Notes under the pieces: generated by a model
What the model saw: the letters and a program-made list of their open reading frames with translations, nothing else
What the model was told of the DNA's origin: nothing
The model's database searches: none
NCBI GenBank assembly: GCA_964632995.1
Contig: CAZWDL010000025.1
Span: 1 to 64,000, forward strand
Origin: CAZWDL01 sp964632995
Lineage (GTDB): Bacteria; Bacteroidota; Bacteroidia; Chitinophagales; Saprospiraceae
Reading direction: 5' to 3'
DNA length: 64,000 bases
Shown: piece after piece, positions 1 through 8,248 of the stretch
How the letters are laid out: every line of letters starts with the position of its first letter
How positions within the stretch are numbered: the stretch's first letter is position 1
Program-made: the position numbers and the translations under genes

Positions 1-111
1 CTAAAGAAAAAATCACTTGCCTATCTAAACCCGACACTTATTAATCGCCCGTCGCATAGTATTTCGGAAAAATGCCGTTGCTTCTCTTGTTATATTTACC
101 TCGCCGGCATC

Positions 112-753
112 TTATATATTCCTTTCGATTATCTCCAGTTTGTGCGGGCGTTTCAGTATAATATCCATTCTGCTGTCTCCTCCAATCCCATAATTTGGGT
201 TATAGGAGTGTCTGCCTCTATCACTTACCGTCGCCATGAATTTGATTTTGTCTCCCGATCTGACGGCCAAAGAATTGATAATCTTGCAGCCATAAAACGT
301 AAACTTTTCAAAAAGGATACGCCCGGTCAGGAAAGCTACATCCTGCAGCACAGTATATTCTAATTCCTTTTCATGAAAGGGGCCTGTCCTGACAATCTCA
401 ACGCCCTTTTCTGCAATCGTTGCTGTTAAAAAATATTTCCCGTTTGTAGAGTAATACTCCGTGCCGTTTACGATCGTTGGCCACCCTGGTTTTGTCCTTT
501 CAGCGGCCTCGAAGTAAAGATCCCATTTTTCCCTGGTATTTTCGACACACTCAATTGCGTCGAGTTGTTCCTCCAGACTCTTAGCCTCCTCCTTCGGAGG
601 TTTTTTTCTTAAAGTCTTTTCCCCAAGGGAGCTTGTACAGTACCAGGCTTCAGAAACAGGATTTTTTGCGTTCATCATTTTTTCGAAAGCTCGTTGAGGC
701 CCTTCCGGCAAAACCTCCTTGTAGTTCTCTTTGGTTACATGAATTACATCCAT
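112..753 (-). CDS. hypothetical protein, 213 aa
   Basis: I do not recognise this protein. It has no signal peptide or membrane segment, so it is probably cytoplasmic. The first 75 residues are charged and lysine/glutamate rich, and the second half (about residues 90-205) looks like a beta-rich domain with alternating hydrophobic residues and a few aromatic ones. It is a free-standing gene on the minus strand; the next gene upstream of it (1027-2160) is also on the minus strand but is followed by its own terminator at 962-1004, so the two are separate units. The amino-acid composition is ordinary for a coding region and no competing long frame of better quality exists here. Function is unknown. 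Confidence 0.55.
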   Translation of the reverse strand: MDVIHVTKENYKEVLPEGPQRAFEKMMNAKNPVSEAWYCTSSLGEKTLRKKPPKEEAKSLEEQLDAIECVENTREKWDLYFEAAERTKPGWPTIVNGTEYYSTNGKYFLTATIAEKGVEIVRTGPFHEKELEYTVLQDVAFLTGRILFEKFTFYGCKIINSLAVRSGDKIKFMATVSDRGRHSYNPNYGIGGDSRMDIILKRPHKLEIIERNI

Positions 754-869
754 AGAAGTAATTTTTTTTAGCTCATTCTGATCAATGCGCCGCCATTCTC
801 GGAAGCCTCACACCCGCCTTCAGTGTAGCACGCGATCGCGCCGTCTTCCACTTTCCGCATACCCCCGAC

Positions 870-888
870 CTAGTACACTGTGTACTAG
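870..888. repeat. perfect 9-bp palindrome with 1-bp centre
   Basis: The arms CTAGTACAC (870-878) and GTGTACTAG (880-888) are exact reverse complements around a single T. The palindrome lies in the gap between the 213-residue gene and the T9SS gene. It could be an operator half-site pair or debris of a mobile element; nothing around it decides. Confidence 0.5.
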
Positions 889-935
889 TGAGAGAAACAC
901 TTTATGGCCTGCAAGCGGCAATGTCATACTCGTAA

Positions 936-957
936 CAGGCTAAAGCCTGTGCTACTC
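936..957. repeat. short REP-like hairpin (CAGGC-TAAA-GCCTG)
   Basis: ACAGGC, TAAA, GCCTGT form a small perfect hairpin followed by GCTACTCC. From memory, this kind of short intergenic hairpin is common in Bacteroidota genomes. Only this one copy was found in the window, so its repeat status is inferred. Confidence 0.35.
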
Positions 958-961
958 CGAC

Positions 962-1004
962 AAAAAAGCCGCCCCGGAAAATCGATTCCCGGCGCGGCTT
1001 TTTT
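962..1004 (-). terminator. intrinsic terminator of the T9SS cargo gene
   Basis: Reading the minus strand, a stem beginning AAAAAAGCCGC and closing GCGGCTTTTTT, flanked by A and T tracts, lies 22 bases beyond the stop codon at 1027. The A and T tracts make it usable in both directions. Confidence 0.75.
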
Positions 1005-1026
1005 AGCGGTTAAAATCCTTTAATGT

Positions 1027-2160
1027 CTACTGCACCATAAACTTCGTTGTCATCACCTCACCTTTATCGTTGCGGAAGACCGCCTGGTAGATACCCGCGT
1101 TCAGTTCGCTGCGGTTGAGTTCCACGTTGGTCTGCACATTGCGATACTGCTTGACCGCCCGGCCCATCATGTCATAGATGATGAGCTGGTGGTTAGAGAA
1201 AGAAGGATTGTCGATAATGATCAGGGCGGTGGAGGTCATCGGATTAGGGGCGATGGTGATATCCCGGATCGTAGAGATCGGGGTGGAGATGCTGGTCGTC
1301 GTCAACTCGCAGGAGTTGAAGAAGAAGGCCGGCAGCATGTATTCTGCGGCGCCGGCCGGGACAGTCATGGTTCGGTTGTAGCCGCCAAAGCCGTTGTCTA
1401 CGCCGCCGCAGGAGGACAGGTCGGCTTGGTAGTTGTCGCCGCCGCCGCCGGCTTCCGCATTAGCCCAGCCGTTGCCGTTGGCGTACTTGTACTGGTAATC
1501 GCCGGGAGGCAGGGCAACAATGAGAGTATAGATGCCGTCGCCGTCATCGTCGGTCAGCTGCAGGTCGGTGTTGGAGCCGGGCTCCTGCCACTCGCCGCCC
1601 AGGCCGGCATCGTCCATCCAGTTACCGGTGACGAAGATGCCGTCATCGGAGGCGCCTTCCTGATTCATATTGACGCGGAAGAACACCGATGCCGTATTAA
1701 GGTCTGTCGTTGCACAGGAATTGAATTGAAAAAGCTGCAGGAAAAACTGCGTTTCACCGTCCGGAACAGTCATGGTGCGGTTGTAGCCACCGAAGCCGTT
1801 ATCGACGCCGCCGCAATCGGAGAGGTCAGCCTGGTAGTTATCGCCGCCGCCGCCGGCTTCCGCATTGGCAAAACCGGTGCCGTTGGCGTACTTGTACTGA
1901 TAATCACCGGCGGGCAGGCTTACGGTCAGGGTATAGATACCGTCGCCGTCACCATCGGTCATCCGGGCATCGTCGTTGGTTCCGGGCTCCTGCCATTCGC
2001 CGCCGAGGCCCGCATCGTCCATCCAGTTGCCGGTGACGTAGATTCCGTCATCGGAGGCGCCTTCCTGACTCATGTCCACCTGGAAAGTTACTTCAACCTG
2101 GGAAAAAACATATCCCGAAAAAAGCATCAGGGCAATTAAAAGAGTAGAAAATTTTTTCAT
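1027..2160 (-). CDS. T9SS-exported protein with two near-identical beta domains
   Basis: This is a predicted secreted protein of 377 residues. Residues 1-21 are a signal peptide (MKKFSTLLIALMLFSGYVFS then Q). Two copies of a roughly 128-residue domain follow, at about 22-149 and 158-285. Each starts with a VTFQVDM-like strand, contains GIYVTGNWMDDAGLGGEW, DGDGIYTL and GDYQYKYANG, and ends with an NSC cysteine. The opening motif and length resemble carbohydrate-binding, starch-binding-like E-set modules of Bacteroidota exoenzymes. Residues 295-377 form a type A T9SS C-terminal sorting domain (IAPNP, then a NAGIYQAVF-like motif). No catalytic module is seen, so a surface binding role is inferred. 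It is divergent from the GH92 gene and may share its promoter region (2161-2340). Confidence 0.85.
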   Translation of the reverse strand: MKKFSTLLIALMLFSGYVFSQVEVTFQVDMSQEGASDDGIYVTGNWMDDAGLGGEWQEPGTNDDARMTDGDGDGIYTLTVSLPAGDYQYKYANGTGFANAEAGGGGDNYQADLSDCGGVDNGFGGYNRTMTVPDGETQFFLQLFQFNSCATTDLNTASVFFRVNMNQEGASDDGIFVTGNWMDDAGLGGEWQEPGSNTDLQLTDDDGDGIYTLIVALPPGDYQYKYANGNGWANAEAGGGGDNYQADLSSCGGVDNGFGGYNRTMTVPAGAAEYMLPAFFFNSCELTTTSISTPISTIRDITIAPNPMTSTALIIIDNPSFSNHQLIIYDMMGRAVKQYRNVQTNVELNRSELNAGIYQAVFRNDKGEVMTTKFMVQ

Positions 2161-2340
2161 AATTAGTTCAGTTTTTGGCTTTGTGAAATCAATAATATAA
2201 TTCCTAATTTAATAAGAAAATTTTTAACCTTTAAGGAGTTTCAATATAGAATGTTTACGAAGGGGGGCTAAACTTTCTTCATTTTTGCGCGATATAAAAA
2301 CTTTTTTGTTCATTCTCCTTCACAAAATCATCCCGGTACT

Positions 2341-4665
2341 ATGAATCGCCTCTTCTTTCTGTCCTGCTTTCGCACCGTTTGCGCGATCTGCCTGATGACT
2401 CAGTTCACCTTTGCTCAGCCCAGCCCGGGCGACTGGGTCCGATACGTAGATCCGCTCATCGGAACCGGCAAAAGCACCACGCTAAGCGCTCAGAAGCACA
2501 GCGAAGGCGCTACCGAAGGCTACGCGCAGGTCATTCCTGCCGTAACGGCTCCCTTCGGCCTCACCAACTGGACCCCACAAACCCGCGCTACCGAGCAAAA
2601 GTGCCTGGCGCCCTATTACTATGACGATACGGAAATTCAGGGCTTCCGCGGCACCCACTGGATGAGCGGTTCCTGCACACAGGACTACGGCAGCTTTACG
2701 CTTATGCCGGTAACGGGAGGGCTTCGGACTATGCCGGAAGCGCGCGCCAGCGCCTATCGGCACGAGACAGAGACCAGCACCCCCGCCTATTACACCGTTC
2801 GTTTGGACGATTACGGCATCCGAGTCGAGATCACCGCTACCGCCCGCGCCGCTCTCTTCCGGCTCATTTTTGAGGAGACGGCCGACGCATCCGTTATCTT
2901 GCAGCCTAACAGCGACGAAGGCCAGGGCAGCGTATTCATCGACCCGGAAAACCGGGAAATCAGCGGCTATAACCCCGCTCACCGCATTTACCAGGGCTGG
3001 GGGGATCGAGCCGGCTTCAGCGGTCATTTTGTGGCGCAATTTAGTCGTCCTTTCACGCAGTACGGTACTTTTACCGGAGAAGAAATACAATCAGGACAAA
3101 GCTCATTGAACAACCGGAATGACCTGGGCGCCTTCGCCGCCCTGCCCGTACAGGCCGGCGATACTTTGCTGATCCGGGTCGGCACCTCTTTTACCAGCAT
3201 CGATCAAGCCCGGAAAAATCTGGAAACGGAGGTTTCCCATTGGAACTTCGGGCAGTTGCGGCAAGAGTTGGAGGAAACCTGGAACAGACTGTTCTCCCGC
3301 GCAGCCGTTACCGGCGGCCGTGAGGAAGATAAAGTGAAATTCTATACCGCCCTGTACCACAGCTTCCTGCTGCCTCGCCGCTTCAACGATGCGGACGGCA
3401 CTTACGTTAGCTTTGCCGGCGATTCCACCATCCGGCGCGTAACCGAAGGGGACTACTACGTCGATTTCTCCATGTGGGACACTTACCGCGCCATCCATCC
3501 TTTGTTCAACCTCCTGCTTCCGGAGCGCAGCAATGATATGATGCGCTCCCTCGTCCTCAAAGCTGAACAGGGCGGCTGGCTGCCCATCTTTCCCTGCTGG
3601 AACCAGTACACGGCCGCGATGATCGGCGACCACGTCATCGCTGCTTTAGGGGATGCTTACGCAAAAGGGATACGCGACTGGGATGTAGAGGAGGCCTACC
3701 GCCTCATGCGACAAAATGCCTTTAAATCGCCAAAAGACTTCGAGGATTACAAAGACGGGAAGGGTCGCCGCGCGCTGGATTCCTACCGGAAGTACGGCTA
3801 CGTCCCCCTCGACGATCCGGTGGAGGAAGCCTTTCACAAACGCGAGCAGGTGTCGCGCACGCTGGAGTACGCCTACGACGATTTCGTGCTCGCGGAGCTG
3901 GCTCTTGCCCTGGGACATAAGCGAGATTACCAAAAACTTCGCAACCGCGCTCGAAACTACCGCAACGTCTTCCACCCGGGCCACGGCTATGTCTGCGGTC
4001 GCTACGCCGACGGCAGCTGGACCGATGAATTCCAACGCTCCGAACGCATGCCCTACATTACCGAAGGCACCCCGCAACACTATACCTGGTACGTCCCCCA
4101 CGACATTGCCGGATTGATGGAGCTGATGGACGGCGCCGATACCTTCGTCAACAAACTGGACTCCCTATTTGAGCAAGACCAGTACTGGCATGGCAACGAG
4201 CCCTGCCATCAGATCGCTTACCTGTATAACTATGCCGGAGTGCCGGAAAAGACTCAACACTGGGTGCGGAAAATCATGGCGGAGGAATACGGAACAGGCC
4301 CCGGCGGCCTCAGCGGCAATGACGATACCGGACAGATGTCGGCCTGGTATGTGTTTTCGGCCATGGGCTTTTACCCGGTTTGTCCGGGTGTGCCGGAGTA
4401 CGTTTTTGGCAGCCCCCTCTTCGATTCGGTAACCCTGACTTTTCCGGACGGAAAGAAGTTTGAGATCAAGGCGGAGCATAACAGCCGGGAGAATAAATAT
4501 ATTCGCTCGGCCCGGTTGAACGGGACATCTTATGAGAAGACATTTATCCGGCACGAGGATATGGTCAAGGGAGGAACCCTCATCTTAGAAATGACGGAGG
4601 AGCCGAAAACCGGATTTGGTAATGGAGCGGGGGCGGCGCCTTTTTCCGTGTCACGGGAGCGGTAA
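2341..4665 (+). CDS. GH92 family alpha-mannosidase, secreted
   Basis: The protein has 774 residues, the usual size for glycoside hydrolase family 92, whose members are calcium-dependent exo-alpha-mannosidases acting on N-glycan or yeast-mannan linkages. Residues 1-25 form a signal peptide ending in FTFA before Q. The N-terminal beta-sandwich begins with YVDPLIGT, typical of the family. The catalytic (alpha/alpha)6 half carries FSMWDTYRAIHPLF (W379, D380) and the diagnostic GGLSGNDDTGQMSAWYVFSA segment with N660-D661-D662, where the base-activating aspartates of the family sit. All hallmark segments are intact. It is likely periplasmic or surface-exposed. It is divergently transcribed from the T9SS cargo protein; a joint glycan-degrading role is inference. 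Linkage specificity cannot be read from the sequence. Confidence 0.93.
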   Translation: MNRLFFLSCFRTVCAICLMTQFTFAQPSPGDWVRYVDPLIGTGKSTTLSAQKHSEGATEGYAQVIPAVTAPFGLTNWTPQTRATEQKCLAPYYYDDTEIQGFRGTHWMSGSCTQDYGSFTLMPVTGGLRTMPEARASAYRHETETSTPAYYTVRLDDYGIRVEITATARAALFRLIFEETADASVILQPNSDEGQGSVFIDPENREISGYNPAHRIYQGWGDRAGFSGHFVAQFSRPFTQYGTFTGEEIQSGQSSLNNRNDLGAFAALPVQAGDTLLIRVGTSFTSIDQARKNLETEVSHWNFGQLRQELEETWNRLFSRAAVTGGREEDKVKFYTALYHSFLLPRRFNDADGTYVSFAGDSTIRRVTEGDYYVDFSMWDTYRAIHPLFNLLLPERSNDMMRSLVLKAEQGGWLPIFPCWNQYTAAMIGDHVIAALGDAYAKGIRDWDVEEAYRLMRQNAFKSPKDFEDYKDGKGRRALDSYRKYGYVPLDDPVEEAFHKREQVSRTLEYAYDDFVLAELALALGHKRDYQKLRNRARNYRNVFHPGHGYVCGRYADGSWTDEFQRSERMPYITEGTPQHYTWYVPHDIAGLMELMDGADTFVNKLDSLFEQDQYWHGNEPCHQIAYLYNYAGVPEKTQHWVRKIMAEEYGTGPGGLSGNDDTGQMSAWYVFSAMGFYPVCPGVPEYVFGSPLFDSVTLTFPDGKKFEIKAEHNSRENKYIRSARLNGTSYEKTFIRHEDMVKGGTLILEMTEEPKTGFGNGAGAAPFSVSRER

Positions 4666-4755
4666 GTACCTGGACAGATTTAAATTAACCTTAGGGCTTG
4701 ATTACATCATCGACTCTGGTTTCATCCCGAAAAGACCGGGGGACCCGGTGACATG

Positions 4756-4839
4756 GGGACAGGGAGATATGGGAAAGGAACAAGTGCCGGGAGTTTCGTT
4801 CTCCAAGTCCCCCAGTCCCCAATTCTCCCAATCTTACAT
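4756..4839. repeat. imperfect GGGGAC/GTCCCC inverted repeat
   Basis: A purine-rich arm containing GGGGACAGGGAGATATGGGA and a pyrimidine-rich arm containing AGTCCCCCAGTCCCCAATTC face each other between the mannosidase stop and the DUF5996-like fragment. It could form a long imperfect hairpin and serve as a terminator for either flanking gene. Confidence 0.4.
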
Positions 4840-4983
4840 CTTCGAAAGCGCCGGTGTCCGGAAATCCTCCACGTCCCATCCGGTCAGTTCGGCTCCGGCC
4901 TGATAAGCGCTCTCCATAAAATCCAGCAGCACCTGCCGGGGATTGCCCTCTTGGCGTAAGTCATTGTATTTGTACAGCGACAT
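4834..4983 (-). pseudogene. C-terminal fragment of a DUF5996 family protein, 49 aa
   Basis: A 49-residue frame starts at an ATG (4983) with AGGGGAG seven bases upstream. It reads MSLYKYNDLRQEGN, then VLLDFMESAYQAGAEL, then TGWDVEDF. This is the layout I recall for the last 45 or so residues of DUF5996 proteins (a YDDVR-like strand, a LLDFLQSTYEAGA helix, then GWDR); the full-length family is about 300 residues. The other ~250 residues are missing: upstream in frame there is a stop at 4999-5001 and then the end of the DUF3124 gene. It is either a remnant or a small gene reusing the tail. The family assignment is from memory, unconfirmed by search. Confidence 0.5.
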
Positions 4984-4991
4984 AAGCTCCC

Positions 4992-5561
4992 CTACTGCTC
5001 AGCTCGACTCTTATGCCGTGATTCCAGCGTGAAGCCTTCCGTCAAAAAGGAGATCCCCTGGGTGCCGCTTGCGCCAATCATCACGCATTGGATGATCGGA
5101 CTGACATTTGGATTGCCGGCCTCCCAATCGACGATGAAATTGGCGCCGGCGCCTCCCGCTTCGGTTCCGCCTTCTACAATGAACTCCAGTGATTCGAGCG
5201 GGTGCATTTGTACCGGGCGATTCAGGTATTGAGTCAGCAACTGGCCCTGGGAATCATAGTAATCTACGCCTGTTAGATAGATCGTATCAGTAAGGCTTGT
5301 GTTTCTGATGCTAAGTGTAGCTGTGAGGGGAAACCTCCGGTCTCCTGCTGAATAGTAAATGTCGGAGTATACCGGGACATATACCGTATTGGCAATTTGT
5401 ATATCCTCCGGTAACTGATCGACGTAGTGATACCTTCTGCTCGGTAAAGTCTTTTTGTCAGGCTCTTTCGGCGCCTCACTGTTGCAGCCCCCCAGCATCA
5501 ACAATAAGATCGGGAAGATGACATGAAAAGTTCCGGAAAGCGCTTTATTGAGTTGCGGCAT
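4992..5561 (-). CDS. DUF3124 domain lipoprotein
   Basis: The protein has 189 residues. It begins with a hydrophobic signal ending in the lipobox LLMLGGC, so it is predicted to be lipid-anchored on the cysteine near residue 26. The mature part carries the DUF3124 pattern: a NTVYVPVYSDIYY strand, a LTATLSIRNTSLTDTIYLTGVDYY segment, a PLESLEFIVEGGTEAGGAGANFIVDW segment, and a C-terminal IQCVMIGASGTQGISFLTEG stretch. The family has no established function. The stop codon lies nine bases from the start of the DUF5996-like fragment downstream on the same strand, so the two would be co-transcribed. Confidence 0.85.
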   Translation of the reverse strand: MPQLNKALSGTFHVIFPILLLMLGGCNSEAPKEPDKKTLPSRRYHYVDQLPEDIQIANTVYVPVYSDIYYSAGDRRFPLTATLSIRNTSLTDTIYLTGVDYYDSQGQLLTQYLNRPVQMHPLESLEFIVEGGTEAGGAGANFIVDWEAGNPNVSPIIQCVMIGASGTQGISFLTEGFTLESRHKSRAEQ

Positions 5562-6002
5562 AGATGAGGGGAATTATCTGGTTATAAAACTCTTCAGGAT
5601 CGAAATGCTGGATATTAGTGTGTTGGTATCCCCAAGACAATAAGAAGTTGACTATACTGACGTAAATTGGTTTGACTTATCCTTCCATCGCACACCGGGG
5701 GGCGATAAGGAACAGCAAGATAATAATAATTGAGAGCATACAGATAATCCTTATTTTGAGTAAAATTCACCGCCATGAGAATTACCTATACAACCATTTG
5801 TTTATCTATCACGGCGAGGGGGGGCACCCGATCACTCGCCGTGCAGCCGGCCTCCGGTATATGGCCGTCCTTCACCAACGTCGCCGGAAAGCAGGCCATT
5901 GCGGAGGCCCCGGTCAAAGAAGCGCTGCAGCGCACCAAAATTAGAGCGAGCACCGAAATCCTGGAGATTAAGAGGGGGGTAACGAGAGGGTTCCGGTTTT
6001 AA
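5562..6002. other. gap without a supported gene
   Basis: Two overlapping short plus-strand frames (5672-5944 and 5775-6002) run through here. Neither resembles a known protein and their compositions differ between halves. The second ends on the TAA created at the MITE boundary, so it may be the 5' part of a gene cut by that insertion, but I cannot support a family. Confidence 0.4.
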
Positions 6003-6189
6003 GAGGCTGTTTCACTTAATTCTTCAGTTTTCTTATGCCTCTTTTTCCGTCATGCTTCAGCTTTTTTTAGCTCCATAGCTAAGGCTATGAAGCTCAAAAA
6101 AGCCTGCCCCGTACCCAAAGGGTCGGGGAGCTTCGCCTGACAAAAAAATAGCCTATAATAAATTCTGAACACTTAAATGAAACAGCCTC
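6003..6189. mobile_element. MITE, 187 bp, with TAA target-site duplication
   Basis: The left end GAGGCTGTTTCACTTAATTC is inverted at the right end, which read on the minus strand starts GAGGCTGTTTCATTTAAGTG; agreement continues to about base 25. TAA flanks both ends (6000-6002 and 6190-6192). The interior has no reading frame but carries a second palindrome around AGCTCCATAGCTAAGGCTATGAAGCT. Terminal repeats, a 3-bp duplication and the non-coding interior fit a miniature inverted-repeat element mobilised in trans. The GAGGCTGTTT terminus resembles IS5-type ends as I recall them; the family is not certain. Confidence 0.8.
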
Positions 6190-6203
6190 TAAGTACGAAT
6201 CAA

Positions 6204-6833
6204 ATGAAAGTCAAAAAAAAGTGCCCCGAATGCCGGCAGCCGGTTATCGTACCCGGCAATGCCTTCGTTGAAATTGCTTGCCCTTCCTGCGGGACCGTCT
6301 TATACATCGATTACGGTACCTTCACGGAAGCGGGACGGCCTTCCCGCTTTTCCCCGGAAAGCCATCAGGGCAAAGACTTCGCCTCCGTAGCCTGGCTCTT
6401 AAGGGGGCTTTTTAATAGCGTACCGGGAATACTCCGCTTGGAAGAAGAGCGATTAAGTTACACTGCCCTGGATTCCGGCACCTTGTGGAACAGGGGACTG
6501 CGAAAGCTGGAGCGTCAAACCGGTGTGCCCGGACTAGCCCACTGTCTGAACCGTAGCGAACCTGCCCGTCTTTTCGACATCCCCCTTACCGAAATACAGC
6601 GCGTTTCTTTCCCATGGATCTATTTTTCGGCGGGCATGCACCTGCGCGCAGACGGGCGCAAGTACCGCCTGAGTTTTATCCGCCCGAATAATACCCGGAT
6701 GCCGGCGATCAACCGGAGAGGTCTTACAGGGGCAACAGGTAAAAGTGTTCAGACGGTTCGGGATATTAAAGAGGCGGCAGCGGTTGGGGAGCAGTGGAGC
6801 TTACTGCTGAGAAAAGTCAGGCTTCCTGATTAA
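6204..6833 (+). CDS. zinc-ribbon protein of unknown function, 209 aa
   Basis: The open frame extends upstream to an ATG at 6177, but that ATG lies inside the MITE terminal repeat. The ATG at 6204 (MKVKKKCPECRQPV) is therefore preferred. Residues 7-31 form a CPEC...CPSC zinc-ribbon knuckle pair (C7, C10 and C25, C28 approximately). The rest, residues 50-209, has no recognised domain: it includes SVAWLLRGLFNSVPGILRLEEERL and a hydrophobic IYFSAGMHLRADGRKYRLSFIRP stretch that resembles a small beta domain. The MITE has replaced the native upstream region, so its present promoter may be MITE-derived. There is no operon partner. Confidence 0.65.
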   Translation: MKVKKKCPECRQPVIVPGNAFVEIACPSCGTVLYIDYGTFTEAGRPSRFSPESHQGKDFASVAWLLRGLFNSVPGILRLEEERLSYTALDSGTLWNRGLRKLERQTGVPGLAHCLNRSEPARLFDIPLTEIQRVSFPWIYFSAGMHLRADGRKYRLSFIRPNNTRMPAINRRGLTGATGKSVQTVRDIKEAAAVGEQWSLLLRKVRLPD

Positions 6834-6912
6834 CAAACTTTGCCGGGTCCATGACGGGGAGTATAGCACTATGAAGAAAAGTACCGGGGTATTGGGAGAA
6901 CAGTATTCCCCG

Positions 6913-8175
6913 TTAGTCCACAATCGCCTGATACACCAGCTGCTGAAATTTATAGTTATAAAAATTCGTGTACGGCGCCATCTGCATCATCATGATGGCA
7001 ATGAGGTCCTCTTCGGGATCGATGAAGAAGTAGGTGTTGTAGGCGCCGCTCCAGCTGAACTGGCCGGGGGAGCCCAGGCGGTGTGCCATGGCCAGGTCGG
7101 TGCGGACGGAGAAACCCAGGCCAAAGCCATAGCCGGGGTCCTGGTAGCGATCGCCGGCGTGGTCGGCGGTCATGAGTTCGACGGTTTTGGGGCTGAGGAA
7201 GCGGTGGCCGTTGTAGGTCCCGCCGTTGAGCATCATCCGGCAGAATTTGAGGTAGTCGGCGGGGGTGGAGAACAGGCCGTGGGTGCCGCCGAAGACGGTA
7301 TTGCCCTGCGTGGGCGTCTGCTGGGGGCTGACCATCAGGTTATCTTTATTGCGATCGTAGTAGTGCAGGGTGGCCATGCGCTCAATGTCTGAAGGATCGA
7401 TATTGTAGCCGGTGTCTTCCATCCCCAGCGGATTGAAGAGGCGCTCCTGCAGGAAATCGGCGGCGCTCATACCGGAGAAGTGCTCGATGAGCAGGGCCAG
7501 CACATCGGGCGAAGCGCTGTAGTGCCAGGCGGCGCCGGGCTGATCGACCAGCGGAATTTCTGCCAGGGCGTTGACGCGATCCTCGATCGTTTTGTGAGGC
7601 TGCCGGTACAGCTTGTCGGCGTATTCGCGGTTGAGGGCCGAAGCTCCCAGACCGTGCAGCATGCCGGCAGTATGGGAGAGCAGCTGCCAGATCATGATCG
7701 GTTGCTCCGCCTTCACCAGCGTGCGCTCCGAATCACCGTTGCTGCCGCCTTCGGCGTAGACGGCTACTTTCGGCTCGCCAAATTGCGGCAGGTAATCCGA
7801 AACGGGATCGTTCAGTGAAAAGCGCCCCTCCTCATACAGCATCATAAAGGCCGTGCTGATGATCGGCTTGGTCATCGACTGAATGAAAAAGATGGCGTCT
7901 TCCCGCATCGACGCATCGGTGTCGATGTTGTGAAAGCCGTGGGTCTGGTAATGGGCGATTTCTCCCTTACGGAAAACCAGGGTGACGGCGCCGGGGATCT
8001 GCTCCGCTTCGATTTCCTCATCGAGAAACTTGCCGAGCCGCTCCAGGCGTTCGCTGGATAAGCCTACGTCTTCCGGCGCGGCGGTGACGGCGGGCTGGGC
8101 GCTGAGGGTAAATAAGGACAGGCTGAAAGCGAGTGCAAGCAACAGGGAAAGGTGTAGGGTAGCAGGTCGAGTCAT
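6913..8175 (-). CDS. serine hydrolase, beta-lactamase/transpeptidase-like (S12)
   Basis: The frame is open further upstream, but the ATG at 8175 gives a clean signal peptide (MTRPATLHLSLLLALAFSLS...LSAQ) and is chosen; that gives 420 residues. The beta-lactamase (PF00144-type) fold is indicated by the SxxK motif in IQSMTKPI (nucleophile Ser and general-base Lys), the YxN-like tyrosine in WHYSASPDVLALLIEHFSG, and a C-terminal HRLGSPGQFSWSGAYNT segment at the position of the KTG-like strand motif. Such exported proteins are esterases, D-aminopeptidases or peptidoglycan-related hydrolases rather than true lactamases. Substrate is unknown. It stands alone. Confidence 0.88.
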   Translation of the reverse strand: MTRPATLHLSLLLALAFSLSLFTLSAQPAVTAAPEDVGLSSERLERLGKFLDEEIEAEQIPGAVTLVFRKGEIAHYQTHGFHNIDTDASMREDAIFFIQSMTKPIISTAFMMLYEEGRFSLNDPVSDYLPQFGEPKVAVYAEGGSNGDSERTLVKAEQPIMIWQLLSHTAGMLHGLGASALNREYADKLYRQPHKTIEDRVNALAEIPLVDQPGAAWHYSASPDVLALLIEHFSGMSAADFLQERLFNPLGMEDTGYNIDPSDIERMATLHYYDRNKDNLMVSPQQTPTQGNTVFGGTHGLFSTPADYLKFCRMMLNGGTYNGHRFLSPKTVELMTADHAGDRYQDPGYGFGLGFSVRTDLAMAHRLGSPGQFSWSGAYNTYFFIDPEEDLIAIMMMQMAPYTNFYNYKFQQLVYQAIVD

Positions 8176-8248
8176 GGATTGAAAACTATTGCATTGTGGT
8201 AATAAAATATTATACAAATAGGCCCTATAGTGCCAGGGTTTTCGATTC

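Noticed and set aside
1189..2139. Long plus-strand frame of 316 residues
   Set aside because: It is antisense to the T9SS cargo gene; its Gly/Ala/Val-rich repeats mirror the duplicated domain, and it has no start context or family.
5672..6002. Two overlapping short plus-strand frames
   Set aside because: No family, no signal features, and no conserved-looking stretch. They could be the remains of a gene cut by the MITE, but this is unsupported.
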